This document shows positions 34,616 through 43,756 of a stretch of DNA of 64,000 nt, one piece after another. The DNA is taken from positions 233,593 through 297,592 of the forward strand of contig NZ_AYZR01000009.1 of NCBI RefSeq assembly GCF_001436555.1, read 5' to 3'. The stretch comes from Lentilactobacillus senioris DSM 24302 = JCM 17472 (GTDB lineage Bacteria > Bacillota > Bacilli > Lactobacillales > Lactobacillaceae). Under the pieces are notes generated by a model that saw only the letters and a list, made by a program, of their open reading frames with translations, was not told the origin of the DNA and ran no database searches. Positions within the stretch are counted from its first letter, which is position 1. Every line of letters starts with the position of its first letter. The position numbers and the translations under genes were made by a program.

Positions 34616-36776
34616 TTAAAGCCCCCAATTTCATGTTTTTCACCCGAGAAGCAATTTCTTTATGTCTGCCCTTTACCATCGGTCTAATCATTGGGTTACC
34701 CAAGTAACCGCAGGTCCGTTTGACCACGTCACAGGTTTTAGGATCCCGGTTGCCACATTGGGGACACTCAAAGCCACGCGCGGTGGGTTTGAAATCTCCG
34801 TCGAATCCGCATTGATAACAGTGATCAATGGAAGCATTAGTTCCCAAATAGCCTACGTGATCGTAAGCCCAAGTCCAAACGGCTTCTAAAGCCGCCGGAT
34901 TTTGTTTAAGGTTTGGATATTCACAGTAGTGGATGAATCCTCCAGAAGCGTACTTAGGATAGTCTTCTTCAAAGGTTAATTTTTCAAACGGAGTCGGATT
35001 TTTACGAACATCGTAGTGAAAACTGTTGGTGTAGTATTCTTTATCCGTAATATCTTTGATCCGCCCAAATTTTTCAATATCGTCCTCACAAAAAGTATCA
35101 GTCAAGGATTCAGCCGGAGTGGAATACACACTAAAGTGATAACCATATTCTTCTTCCCAGGCAACGCAAGCATCGTGGAGGTATTTTACGATAGCGACCG
35201 TAAAATCATGAGCCGCTTGATTAGTTTCCCAATTAGGACCAAAAAAGGCGGTTCCCACTTCGTAAAGACCGATATACCCTAGTGAAATGGTGGCCCTGCT
35301 GTTCTTAAATAGTTCATCTACAGAATCAGTGTCCTTTAAGCGCACTCCGAAAGCACCATTCTTGTACAACGTTGGCGCATTCACCGGTTGGGCCTCTTTA
35401 CAGCGTTCAATCCTAAATAGTAAGGCTTTTTTAGTTAGGGCCAATTTATCGTCCAGAATTTCCCAAAATAGTGACTCATCCCCCTGAGCCTGTAACGCAA
35501 TCCGAGGTAAATTAATCGTCACGACCCCTAGATTCATACGGCCACTATTTACTTCTTCTCCCTGTTCATTTTTCCAGCCCTGTAAAAAACTCCGACAACC
35601 CATAGGAGCCTTAAAGCTCCCTGTCAATTCTACAATCTTGTCGTACATCAAAACGTCAGGATACATTCGTTTAGTAGCACACTTGACCGCTAATTCCTTC
35701 ACATCATAATTTGGATCAGTTGGATCTAGGTTGACTCCCCGCTTAAGAGTAAACACCAATTTCGGAAAAATGGCGGTCCGGTGTTGCTTGCCTAGTCCTT
35801 TAATCCGCACTTGCAAGATTGCCTTTTGGATTTCCTTTTCAATCCACGATGTCCCTAAGCCAAAGCCCACGGTGGTAAATGGGGTTTGCCCGTTTGACGA
35901 GAACAAGGTGTTTACTTCATATTCCAATGCCTGCATGGCATCATAGATATCTTTTTTAGTTTTAGTTCGAGCAAATTCTTCTCGTTTATCAGCCGTTACC
36001 CACTCAGCCGCTTCTGAAAGATGCTTTTGGTAGTTTAATTCTGCATAAGGAGCAAGTAATTCGTCGGTCCGATCAGAAGAGCAGCCGCCGTATTGGCTAG
36101 AAGCTACGTTGGCAATAATTTGAGACATTTGGGCGGTAGCGGTTTGGATAGATCTAGGAGATTCTACTTCGGCGTTACCAATTTCAAAGCCATTAGCTAA
36201 CATTCCCTTAAAATCAATTAAACAACAGTTAGTCATCGAAGTGAGCGGTGAATAATCTAGATCATGAAAGTGAATGTCACCACGCAAATGGGCCTTAGCC
36301 ACCGTTTCTGGCATCATCGTTAGTCCCATGGATTTACCCACCATTCCAGCAGTTAGATCCCGACGCGTGCTGAAGATATTACTGTCCTTATTGGCGTTTT
36401 CGTGGACTAATTGATCGGTTTCACTAAATAATTGATTTAGCTTGTGTTGGGGGTCAATCGCCTTTTTCCACTTGTTCATATCTTGTTGCCGATATAGATC
36501 GTACTTGGCTACTAAATCCGCTTGGTCATTAGCTAGTAGCACTCTGCGAAAAATCAACCGAATTTCTTGAACGGTAATTTCAGTTTCTTTGGTATTAATT
36601 TGCTCTAAAATTTGTTGCAATAACGTTTGGCGTAATTGAGGATCAACAGTTAAATTATTTACTACTAATTCGATTTTATAAGGATAAAATTTAACCCGCT
36701 CACCATCCATTTTAACTGCGGTTGCTGGGCCAGCAGTTATTGTTCGAGCGGTTGATTGAATCGTTTGATTTTCCAT
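34605..36776 (-). CDS. nrdD: Anaerobic (class III) ribonucleoside-triphosphate reductase NrdD
   Basis: A 723-residue glycyl-radical enzyme making deoxynucleotides without oxygen. An ATP-cone lies at the N-terminus (about 20-110). The long barrel follows with SMTNCCLIDFKGML. The C-terminal zinc site has CYQCGFDGDF and CPQCGNRD, and the radical Gly is in RTCGYLGN near residue 695. The ATG at 36776 follows GTAGGAGG. A ten-codon upstream extension has no support. NrdR-box-like sites upstream suggest control by dNTP level. It heads the nrdDG-sufCDSUB operon. Confidence 0.96.
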   Translation of the reverse strand: MENQTIQSTARTITAGPATAVKMDGERVKFYPYKIELVVNNLTVDPQLRQTLLQQILEQINTKETEITVQEIRLIFRRVLLANDQADLVAKYDLYRQQDMNKWKKAIDPQHKLNQLFSETDQLVHENANKDSNIFSTRRDLTAGMVGKSMGLTMMPETVAKAHLRGDIHFHDLDYSPLTSMTNCCLIDFKGMLANGFEIGNAEVESPRSIQTATAQMSQIIANVASSQYGGCSSDRTDELLAPYAELNYQKHLSEAAEWVTADKREEFARTKTKKDIYDAMQALEYEVNTLFSSNGQTPFTTVGFGLGTSWIEKEIQKAILQVRIKGLGKQHRTAIFPKLVFTLKRGVNLDPTDPNYDVKELAVKCATKRMYPDVLMYDKIVELTGSFKAPMGCRSFLQGWKNEQGEEVNSGRMNLGVVTINLPRIALQAQGDESLFWEILDDKLALTKKALLFRIERCKEAQPVNAPTLYKNGAFGVRLKDTDSVDELFKNSRATISLGYIGLYEVGTAFFGPNWETNQAAHDFTVAIVKYLHDACVAWEEEYGYHFSVYSTPAESLTDTFCEDDIEKFGRIKDITDKEYYTNSFHYDVRKNPTPFEKLTFEEDYPKYASGGFIHYCEYPNLKQNPAALEAVWTWAYDHVGYLGTNASIDHCYQCGFDGDFKPTARGFECPQCGNRDPKTCDVVKRTCGYLGNPMIRPMVKGRHKEIASRVKNMKLGALNDD

Positions 36777-36913
36777 AATTAGCCTCCTACCTAAATTTTT
36801 AACCATTGTCTAACTCACTATTTCGAGCTAATTTGACTAGTCATTCGGCCTAACTTCAGACCTTCAATATTGTTAATCTTACTCGGATAATTTTTGGAAT
36901 ATAAGTCTTGAAG

Positions 36914-36961
36914 TCTCAATATGTATGTGCTTATCTCAATCAAAAACACTACATCTTGTGT
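36914..36961. promoter_or_regulatory. NrdR-box pair upstream of nrdD
   Basis: ACACTACATCTTGTGT (36946-36961) matches the NrdR consensus acaCwAtATaTwGtgt at 14 of 16 positions. A weaker match at 36914-36929 starts exactly 32 bp away, about three helical turns, the spacing typical of paired NrdR boxes. A TTGATT/TATTGA hexamer pair lies between and within them on the minus strand. The rest of the 36777-37019 spacer shows only the adjacent terminator. Confidence 0.6.
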
Positions 36962-36983
36962 TTCAAAGCTATTTGTGGATTAA

Positions 36984-37017
36984 AAAACTTTCTTGAAATA
37001 ATTTCAAGAAAGTTTTG
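36984..37017 (-). terminator. Terminator after the HD-domain gene
   Basis: AAAACTTTCTTGAA/TTCAAGAAAGTTTT hairpin directly after the stop codon at 37020, with a T-run on the minus strand. Confidence 0.8.
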
Positions 37018-37019
37018 AA

Positions 37020-37664
37020 TTAACGCTCACCGTTCCATTCAGCTTTAAATTCTGCTAAATAATCTAACATTACCTGATTACGATGTTGACCAATTTTTTT
37101 GGCGGGGGCGGTATTTAATTGATCGGCCAATTTAAGCAACTTTTCGTAAAAATGGTTGATCGTGGTTCCTGGTTGTCGGTATTCTTCTTTAGTCATTTTT
37201 TCTCGCGGTGCAATCAACGGATCGTAAACCGTTTCGCCAAAATGCCCACTATAGTAAATAGCCCGCGTAATGCCAATGGCGCCAATCGCATCCAAGCGAT
37301 CAGCGTCTTGGACAATTTGACCTTCTAGCGATAGCGTCTGACGTTCAACTAAATTCGCACTAAACGACATATTGCTAATAATATCCATCACCGCACTCGC
37401 TTGATCACTTTCAAATTCCGCTGTCGCCAATAACTTTTCCATCTCATTTTGCTTGGCAGCCAGATCAGTGACTAATTTATCATCAGCCAAATCATGCATG
37501 TAAGCTGCCGCTAACACAATCGCCCTATTAGCTTGGGGCAGGTCCCGTAAAATTAATTCTGCATTTTTGACTACCCGTTGAATATGATCGAAATTATGTC
37601 CGGTTGTATCAGCCTGCATCTGCTGTTGAACTGTTAAGGCAATAAGAGATATATTTTCAGACAT
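37020..37664 (-). CDS. HD-domain phosphohydrolase
   Basis: A 214-residue protein with the metal-binding HD pattern: GHNFDHIQRV (near 22), the HD pair in AAYMHDLADDKL (near 52) and the distal Asp in QDADRLDAIG (near 118). This order and length match the YpgQ/YedJ type of small HD hydrolases, some of which cleave nucleotides or pyrophosphate. The substrate is unknown. The ribosome binding site before the ATG is weak. Confidence 0.82.
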   Translation of the reverse strand: MSENISLIALTVQQQMQADTTGHNFDHIQRVVKNAELILRDLPQANRAIVLAAAYMHDLADDKLVTDLAAKQNEMEKLLATAEFESDQASAVMDIISNMSFSANLVERQTLSLEGQIVQDADRLDAIGAIGITRAIYYSGHFGETVYDPLIAPREKMTKEEYRQPGTTINHFYEKLLKLADQLNTAPAKKIGQHRNQVMLDYLAEFKAEWNGER

Positions 37665-37747
37665 GGAGAAAACCTGACTTTCTGTTTTTCTTTAGAATAA
37701 CATGAAAACAACGAATTAATTAGTGTTTATATTATTAGTTGCCCCAC

Positions 37748-37780
37748 AAAAAAACGCCCAGCTTCCGCTCGGCGTTTTTC
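37748..37780 (-). terminator. Terminator after adhE
   Basis: AACGCC-GAGC/GCTG-GGCGTT hairpin with a GGAA loop and a T-run on the minus strand. Confidence 0.8.
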
Positions 37781-37821
37781 TTATCCCGCAATCTAATTAT
37801 ATATATTATTCAGGTGCTAAT

Positions 37822-40452
37822 TTACTTCTTTTCTACTCCCCGACCATCGTATTCATCGATCATAATTTGCTTAAGATCAGCCATTAATGGTTCTTTAGGG
37901 TTAGCAGTAGTACATTGGTCTTCGTAAGCCAACTTAGCTAATTCATCAACGGTAGCGTCAAATTGAGCTTTATCAACGCCCCAATCTTTCAAGCTAAGAG
38001 AAACGCCAACTGAATGGGCCAATTCAATAATCTTGTTTACCAAGGCTTCTTTCAATTCTTCGTCACTATCGCCTTTGAGGCCAACGTAGCGAGCAATTTC
38101 AGCGTAATCCTTGTCAGCTCTAAATGATTCGTACTTAGGCCAAACGGCAATCTTCTTAGGCAACTTGAAGTTGTAACGAATAACGTGTGGCATAGTGATA
38201 GCGATGGCAATTCCGTGGGTTAAGCCAAATTCTCCCCCGAGTTTATGGGCGATAGAGTGGTTGATTCCCAAGAAGGCATTCCCAAATGCCATCCCAGCTA
38301 ATGTAGCTGCGTTATGCATTTCCGCTCTAGCAGTTGGGTCACCATTGTAAGAATCAGTCAAGTTTTCAAAGACTAACTTAATTGCTTGAAGTGACAATGG
38401 CCGAGTGTAATCTGAGGCCATTACGGAAACAAATGATTCAATTCCGTGACAGAGAACGTCCAATCCAGAAGCAGCAACGGTACCCTTAGGGACGGTTTCC
38501 ACAAATTGAGGATCAATAATGGCAACGTCAGGAGTCAACGCATAATCAGCTAATGGGTATTTAACGTGTGTCTTAGAATCGGTGATAACGGCAAATGGAG
38601 TTACTTCTGAACCAGTCCCAGAGGTGGTTGGAATGGCTACAAATTGAGCTTTCTTAGGCTTATTGAACCGGTATGCCCGTTTTCTGATGTCTAAGAATTT
38701 TTGCTTAGCGCCAAAGAAGCTAGCTTCTGGATCTTCGTAGAATAACCACATGTTCTTAGCGGCATCCAATGGTGAACCACCACCTAAAGCAATGATGGTG
38801 TCTGGTTGGAAGGCCCGCATTTGAGCGACCCCTTTGTTAACCGTATCAGTAGTTGGATCTGGTTCAACACTTGAGAATAATGAGTATTGAATTTCGTTAG
38901 GGCGACGCTTTAATTCGTCTAAGACGATGTCAACGTAGCCGTGTTCTACCATTGATGGACTAGTAACGATGAAGACTTTTTCGATGCCAGGCATGCTGTC
39001 CAAGTAACGAACAGAAGTCTTTTCGAAGTATACCCGTGGTAATTTAATCCATTGCATATTATTTCGCCTCTTTGCGATAGTTTTGATGTTCAAGAGGTCA
39101 TAATCAGTAACGTTGTGAGAAATTGAGTTAGCACCCCAGGAACCAGTTCCTAAAGTCATGGAAGGAGTCATTTGGTTGTACAAGTCACCAATCCCACCGA
39201 ACCCACCAGGAGTATTAACTAAGACCCGGGCAGACTTCATTTGCTTACCAAATTCAACGGCCAAATCTTCATCAGTGGTTTGAATCCCAGCAGTATGACC
39301 AAGACCACCATAGTTCAACAATGCTTCACAAACAGCAAAGGCTTCGTCATGACCGTTAACTCGGTAGAATGACAATACCGGACTTAATTTTTCACCAGAA
39401 AGTGGGAACTTAGGACCAATTTCACCATTAGCTAATTCAGCAGCAAGGACCTTAGTGTTTTCAGGAACCTTAATTCCGGCTAATTCAGCAATTTGGATGG
39501 CTGATTTACCAGCGATGGGTCCTTTAACGCCGCCCCGCTTAGCATCAAACATTGCGTCAGCCAAGGCCGCTTTGTCTTCAGCGTTAATGAAGAAAACGCC
39601 GTTACGTTCAAATTGTTCCTTGATGTCGTCGTAGATGGCGTCATCAACTACCGCACTGTTTTCAGTAGCACAGATCATCCCGTTATCAAATGTCTTGGAA
39701 AGAACGATATCATTAACGGCACGGGCGATATTAGCCGTTTTTTCAATGTAAACCGGACCGTTACCTGGACCGACACCTAAAGCTGGCTTTCCAGTTGAGT
39801 AAGCAGCCTTAACCATTCCAGGACCACCAGTTGCCAAAGTACTAGCAACGTCTGGATGATTAATTAACTTAGTAGTGGCTTCTAAGCTAGGTTCTTCAAT
39901 CCATTGGATAATTCCTTCTGGTGCCCCAGCAGCAACCGCAGCGTCTCGAACTACTTTGGCAGCGGCAACGGAAGATTTCATTGCTTGAGGATGGAAACTA
40001 AAGATAATTGGGTTTCTAGTCTTCATAGAAATAATAGACTTAAATAATGTGGTAGAAGTTGGGTTAGTAACTGGAGTGATTCCGGCTAAAACTCCAAGTG
40101 GTTCCGCCACTTTAATTAATTGGCGTTCCTTATCATCTTCAATGATCCCAACGGTTTTATGATCTCGAATATGGTGCCAAATTTCTTCAGTCGCAAAAAT
40201 ATTTTTAACGGCTTTATCTTCAGCCACCCCACGACCAGTTTCATCAGCTGCCATAATGGCTAAATCCATGTGGGCATCTAAGCCGGCCATTACCATTTGG
40301 TGAGTAATATAGTCGACTTTGGCTTGGTCAAACGAATCCATTTCGTGTAATGCGTCAACGGCATTAGCAACTAATCCGTTAATTACATCGTCAACACTAG
40401 TAGTTTTTACTTCAACATCTTGTTTTGGTTTGTTTTGGTTTTCCTTTGCCAT
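37822..40452 (-). CDS. adhE: Bifunctional acetaldehyde-CoA/alcohol dehydrogenase AdhE
   Basis: An 876-residue fusion reducing acetyl-CoA to acetaldehyde and then ethanol, with two NADH used. The N-terminal aldehyde dehydrogenase half (1-440) has the catalytic Cys in DNGMICATENS near 250. The C-terminal iron-dependent alcohol dehydrogenase half has the GGGSPLDAAKNMW nucleotide loop and the metal-binding His in SGLDVLCHGIESF and GINHSIAHKLGGEFGLTHG. AdhE forms spirosomes and balances redox in heterofermentation. TTGGAGGC supports the ATG at 40452. A Rex-type operator at the transcription start suggests derepression at high NADH. Confidence 0.97.
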   Translation of the reverse strand: MAKENQNKPKQDVEVKTTSVDDVINGLVANAVDALHEMDSFDQAKVDYITHQMVMAGLDAHMDLAIMAADETGRGVAEDKAVKNIFATEEIWHHIRDHKTVGIIEDDKERQLIKVAEPLGVLAGITPVTNPTSTTLFKSIISMKTRNPIIFSFHPQAMKSSVAAAKVVRDAAVAAGAPEGIIQWIEEPSLEATTKLINHPDVASTLATGGPGMVKAAYSTGKPALGVGPGNGPVYIEKTANIARAVNDIVLSKTFDNGMICATENSAVVDDAIYDDIKEQFERNGVFFINAEDKAALADAMFDAKRGGVKGPIAGKSAIQIAELAGIKVPENTKVLAAELANGEIGPKFPLSGEKLSPVLSFYRVNGHDEAFAVCEALLNYGGLGHTAGIQTTDEDLAVEFGKQMKSARVLVNTPGGFGGIGDLYNQMTPSMTLGTGSWGANSISHNVTDYDLLNIKTIAKRRNNMQWIKLPRVYFEKTSVRYLDSMPGIEKVFIVTSPSMVEHGYVDIVLDELKRRPNEIQYSLFSSVEPDPTTDTVNKGVAQMRAFQPDTIIALGGGSPLDAAKNMWLFYEDPEASFFGAKQKFLDIRKRAYRFNKPKKAQFVAIPTTSGTGSEVTPFAVITDSKTHVKYPLADYALTPDVAIIDPQFVETVPKGTVAASGLDVLCHGIESFVSVMASDYTRPLSLQAIKLVFENLTDSYNGDPTARAEMHNAATLAGMAFGNAFLGINHSIAHKLGGEFGLTHGIAIAITMPHVIRYNFKLPKKIAVWPKYESFRADKDYAEIARYVGLKGDSDEELKEALVNKIIELAHSVGVSLSLKDWGVDKAQFDATVDELAKLAYEDQCTTANPKEPLMADLKQIMIDEYDGRGVEKK

Positions 40453-40478
40453 GTGTAAGCCTCCAAGAGGAAAAATGA

Positions 40479-40528
40479 TTGTTATTTATTTCACAAAAAT
40501 ATCATATCACGTTTTCAAAAAATGTAAA
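40479..40528 (-). promoter_or_regulatory. adhE promoter with Rex operator
   Basis: On the minus strand, TTTACA (40523-40528), 16-bp spacer and TATGAT (40501-40506) form the promoter. TTGTGAAATAAATAACAA (40479-40496) matches the Rex consensus TTGTGAA-N4-TTCACAA with two mismatches in the right half. It covers the predicted start of transcription, where NAD-bound Rex would repress. Confidence 0.65.
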
Positions 40529-40560
40529 CAGTAATTGCTCAATATTTTACAAATAAATTT

Positions 40561-40605
40561 AAAAAAAGAGTTAAACGCTGTTATACCAACGTTTAACTCT
40601 TTTTA
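40561..40605 (-). terminator. Terminator after the DUF1836 gene
   Basis: AAAGAGTTAAACG/CGTTTAACTCTTT hairpin with T-runs either way. Confidence 0.85.
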
Positions 40606-40666
40606 TTAACTCTATAATTAGATTGCATTTTATGAAAACGATTCCATTGCCTTAACGTGAACGATT

Positions 40667-41194
40667 TCACTTATCGTGAACTTTAGGCAACGGCTTAGTA
40701 ATGATTTCTAACAACTTTTGCGACTCTAACCGATCAATAATAGTATTTACAGCTACTTGTAATAATTTGTCGTTTAAATTAGTTTCAGCCAACGCCTGGG
40801 TATTGCGCTGGTTAATATTTTTTAACGAAAACGTTAGTCGCTTCATGAAATTATCGTAAGCCTGTTGTGGATAAATCTTGGCAGTCACTTGATCCATCCC
40901 CCGCCGGATAGTTTCCAACGAAAACGTAGGCTTTAACAAGCTAATCAAAATAATATCGGCAATTTGCATCGTTTGATATTTCTTTTTCACCGGTGCCATA
41001 ATCGCCTTTTTCTTGACGTAGTTATTAATCATTGCCGGGGTGATGGGATCGATTTCTAATGGTCCTAACAAACCATTCACTAAAGCAGTCACTTGATCCA
41101 TGTAGAGTTCGAACTTGGGTAACTCATTCCAAAGTGGCAGTTCAACTGCTTTAATTTTAGCTTCCCACGCTTGGTAACGTTCTTTTTCTGACAT
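40667..41194 (-). CDS. DUF1836 protein (putative MerR-like DNA-binding)
   Basis: A 175-residue soluble protein. The segment ITPAMINNYVKKKAIMAPVKKKYQTMQIADIILISLLK (cited here only as residues 50-88) looks like a winged-helix MerR-like head and is the hallmark of DUF1836. The rest is helical with no ligand motif. Function is unknown, and a regulator is plausible. AAGGAGG supports the ATG. It follows the P-type ATPase gene by 67 bp on the same strand, so the two may be co-transcribed. Confidence 0.75.
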   Translation of the reverse strand: MSEKERYQAWEAKIKAVELPLWNELPKFELYMDQVTALVNGLLGPLEIDPITPAMINNYVKKKAIMAPVKKKYQTMQIADIILISLLKPTFSLETIRRGMDQVTAKIYPQQAYDNFMKRLTFSLKNINQRNTQALAETNLNDKLLQVAVNTIIDRLESQKLLEIITKPLPKVHDK

Positions 41195-41261
41195 TTTGAG
41201 TGCCTCCTTTTTCTATCATCTAGTATATCATACCAGATGACAGGCATTCAAAAACGACATT

Positions 41262-43610
41262 TTAAACTGCATCCTTAAATCTCTTACTTCGATTCAAATA
41301 GCTCACGATCACTCCTTGCACCGCAATATAAACCGGATAAACGGTCAAAATAAGCGGAACAGCGAACAACCAGATAGCAGGATTGAAGAAGGAAACTAAT
41401 GAGAATAGCGAATTAAAGAAAATAATAATGGTGACAAAGGCAATTAAAACTCCCAAGTCTAATATAATTTTTAATCGGTTGAGCGGACGCGACACCATCA
41501 CCAAGGACAACCAACAAATCGTTCCGGTCAACAAAACGCACAGAGTCGAAGTAAAGCGATAATCTAAATGGAAAGTAAATCCTAGTACTTCAATTATCAT
41601 AATGTAGCTAACTACCAAGAGTGCTGCCGGTAACGAAATTTTGAGCACCTGCTTCAAAAATTGATTGGTAATTTTACCAAAGTTAGGTTGTAAGGCCAAC
41701 ACAAATGATGGAAAGCCAACCATTAAGGAGGTAATCGGCGTTAGTTGAATTGGTTCAAATGGATAACCAGTTGTCATAAAAATAAAGATAAACGATAAGG
41801 CCACGGAATACATCGTTTTAATCAAATACATCGAAGCCACTTGCTCGATGTTATTAATAACTCGCCGACCCTCATTCAATACGCCGACCATTGAATTAAA
41901 ATCCGAATCAATTAGGACAAAGTCCGCAATACTCTTAGTACTTTCACTTCCAGAAGCCATTGCAATTCCGCAATCAGCTTGCCTAAGGGCCAATAAATCA
42001 TTCACCCCATCACCGGTCATCGCTACGGTATGCTTGTCATCTTGCATGGCTTTAATCAAGCGTTGCTTTTGGTCCGGAGTTACTCGGCCAAAAACCGTCT
42101 CACTCAAAGCCACCTCAGCAAGCTGATCATCAGAAACTTTGCTCATATCAACGAAATTTTGGGCGTCTTCAATCCCCGCATTACGGGCAATCGTAGAAAC
42201 AGTGGTCGGATCATCCCCAGAAATTACCTTAATTTTAACTCCCTGCTTCCTAAAAAAGGCAAAGGTACTAACGGCATTAGGTCGAATCACATCGGTAATT
42301 AAGACTAGACCCCATAACTCTGGAGCTACCACCTGATCACCATCGATGCCACTAGCCGTCGCCACAGCCAAAACCCGAAAGCCTTGTTTGGCATAATCAT
42401 CAATAGTGGTTTGAACATCAGCATTCATATCTACATTCTTAAAAATAAATTGAGGTGCTCCTAATACCACCGTTGTCCCTTCAGGTAGCGTTACTGCACT
42501 CCATTTGCGGGCTGAAGAAAACGGATGAACCGCTGTCGGTTGCACAGATGGATCAGCAATCCCCGCTTTGATAGCTCGAGCAGTTTCATTTTCGTCACCA
42601 GTGCCATAAGCTACCTGGGCTACTAACTTAGTAACTTCCGCATCTGATTTAGAATTCAACGGTACAATCTTATCTAGTCGCAGATCCCCACTAGTAATCG
42701 TTCCCGTCTTGTCCAAACAGATTGTGTCCACCCGCGCTAAAGTTTCAATCGCTGGTAAATCCCGGACCAACACCCGTTTACGAGCCAAATTAGCAGCTGA
42801 AACTGCCAGAGTCACCGAAGTTAACAGCACTAACCCTTCCGGAATCATCCCGGTCATCGCTGCCACCGTTCCTAAAATAGCCCGATTGACGTCGTTACTA
42901 CTAATCATTTTAGAAATAAATAACGCAATCCCTAACGGAATGATGACGTAGGTCAACGTTTTAATAATTTTGTTAATGGTTGCTAGCAAAATGCTATTAG
43001 TATCGCTACCACTTCGAGCCTCTTCAGACAAATGGTTAACAAAGGTATCCTTACCCACTTTAGTAGCCCTCATCTGAGCAGAACCACTTTCAACATAAGT
43101 AGCGGATATAATTGGATCACCCACTATTTTGGTAATGGTCTGGGCTTCTCCCGTGATTTGAGATTCATTAACTTCCAAATGCTGACTGGTCAAAATGACC
43201 CCGTCAACTGGCACTTGGTCCCCTCGTTCTAGCAAAATCACATCATCTAAAACTAATTCTTCTGGCATTACTGATTGAATTTTACCATCTCGAATAACTT
43301 GGACTTTACCCTCCGCCAGGATAGCCATCTTATCAATTTGGCGTTTAGACCTAATTTCTTGAATAATTCCAATTGCAGTATTAAAGAAAACAATTCCTAA
43401 GAACAGTAAGTTTTTATAGCTACCGGTATAAAGCACAAATAGCCCTAACATAACGTTAATTAAGTTAAACAACGTGACAATGTTAGTCTTAAAAATTTCT
43501 TTGATGCTGTGCGTCAACGGTGCCGGAGAAGTATTTTGATTTCCCTTGGCGATTTGTTGGGCTACTTGTTCGCTAGTCAGCCCGGTTATTTTTTCTACTT
43601 GTTCTGCCAT
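41262..43610 (-). CDS. P-type cation-transporting ATPase (P2-like, CtpE/YfgQ group)
   Basis: A 782-residue ion pump. TGE in ITGEAQTITK (actuator domain, near 150), the phosphorylated Asp in CLDKTGTITSG (near 300) and TGDGVND (near 510) are intact. The M4 helix reads MTGMIPEGLVLLTS, and PEGL there is typical of P2-type pumps for calcium, magnesium or related ions and of actinobacterial CtpE. There is no N-terminal metal-binding domain and no CPC motif, so heavy-metal export is unlikely. The ion is not certain. The ATG at 43610 follows GAGGTG. A GTG three codons earlier overlaps that site. Confidence 0.87.
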   Translation of the reverse strand: MAEQVEKITGLTSEQVAQQIAKGNQNTSPAPLTHSIKEIFKTNIVTLFNLINVMLGLFVLYTGSYKNLLFLGIVFFNTAIGIIQEIRSKRQIDKMAILAEGKVQVIRDGKIQSVMPEELVLDDVILLERGDQVPVDGVILTSQHLEVNESQITGEAQTITKIVGDPIISATYVESGSAQMRATKVGKDTFVNHLSEEARSGSDTNSILLATINKIIKTLTYVIIPLGIALFISKMISSNDVNRAILGTVAAMTGMIPEGLVLLTSVTLAVSAANLARKRVLVRDLPAIETLARVDTICLDKTGTITSGDLRLDKIVPLNSKSDAEVTKLVAQVAYGTGDENETARAIKAGIADPSVQPTAVHPFSSARKWSAVTLPEGTTVVLGAPQFIFKNVDMNADVQTTIDDYAKQGFRVLAVATASGIDGDQVVAPELWGLVLITDVIRPNAVSTFAFFRKQGVKIKVISGDDPTTVSTIARNAGIEDAQNFVDMSKVSDDQLAEVALSETVFGRVTPDQKQRLIKAMQDDKHTVAMTGDGVNDLLALRQADCGIAMASGSESTKSIADFVLIDSDFNSMVGVLNEGRRVINNIEQVASMYLIKTMYSVALSFIFIFMTTGYPFEPIQLTPITSLMVGFPSFVLALQPNFGKITNQFLKQVLKISLPAALLVVSYIMIIEVLGFTFHLDYRFTSTLCVLLTGTICWLSLVMVSRPLNRLKIILDLGVLIAFVTIIIFFNSLFSLVSFFNPAIWLFAVPLILTVYPVYIAVQGVIVSYLNRSKRFKDAV

Positions 43611-43756
43611 TGTCAGCACCTCACTTTACCTAATTGTACAAAATTTGGTGCCAAAAACCTATTTATTGACCCCGATCGCAAGAAAAGCTTTAGCACTTTA
43701 ATTCACGGATGTTAATTATGTTAAAATAAAGCCATTACAACTAACGGAGGTTCACC

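Noticed and set aside
40501-40520. cre site in the adhE promoter
   Set aside because: TGAAAACG fits the left half, but the right half has three mismatches. The Rex site explains the position better.
41848-42336. Overlapping plus-strand ORFs opposite the P-type ATPase
   Set aside because: Three overlapping frames across the conserved phosphorylation and hinge domains of the real gene. None has a ribosome binding site.
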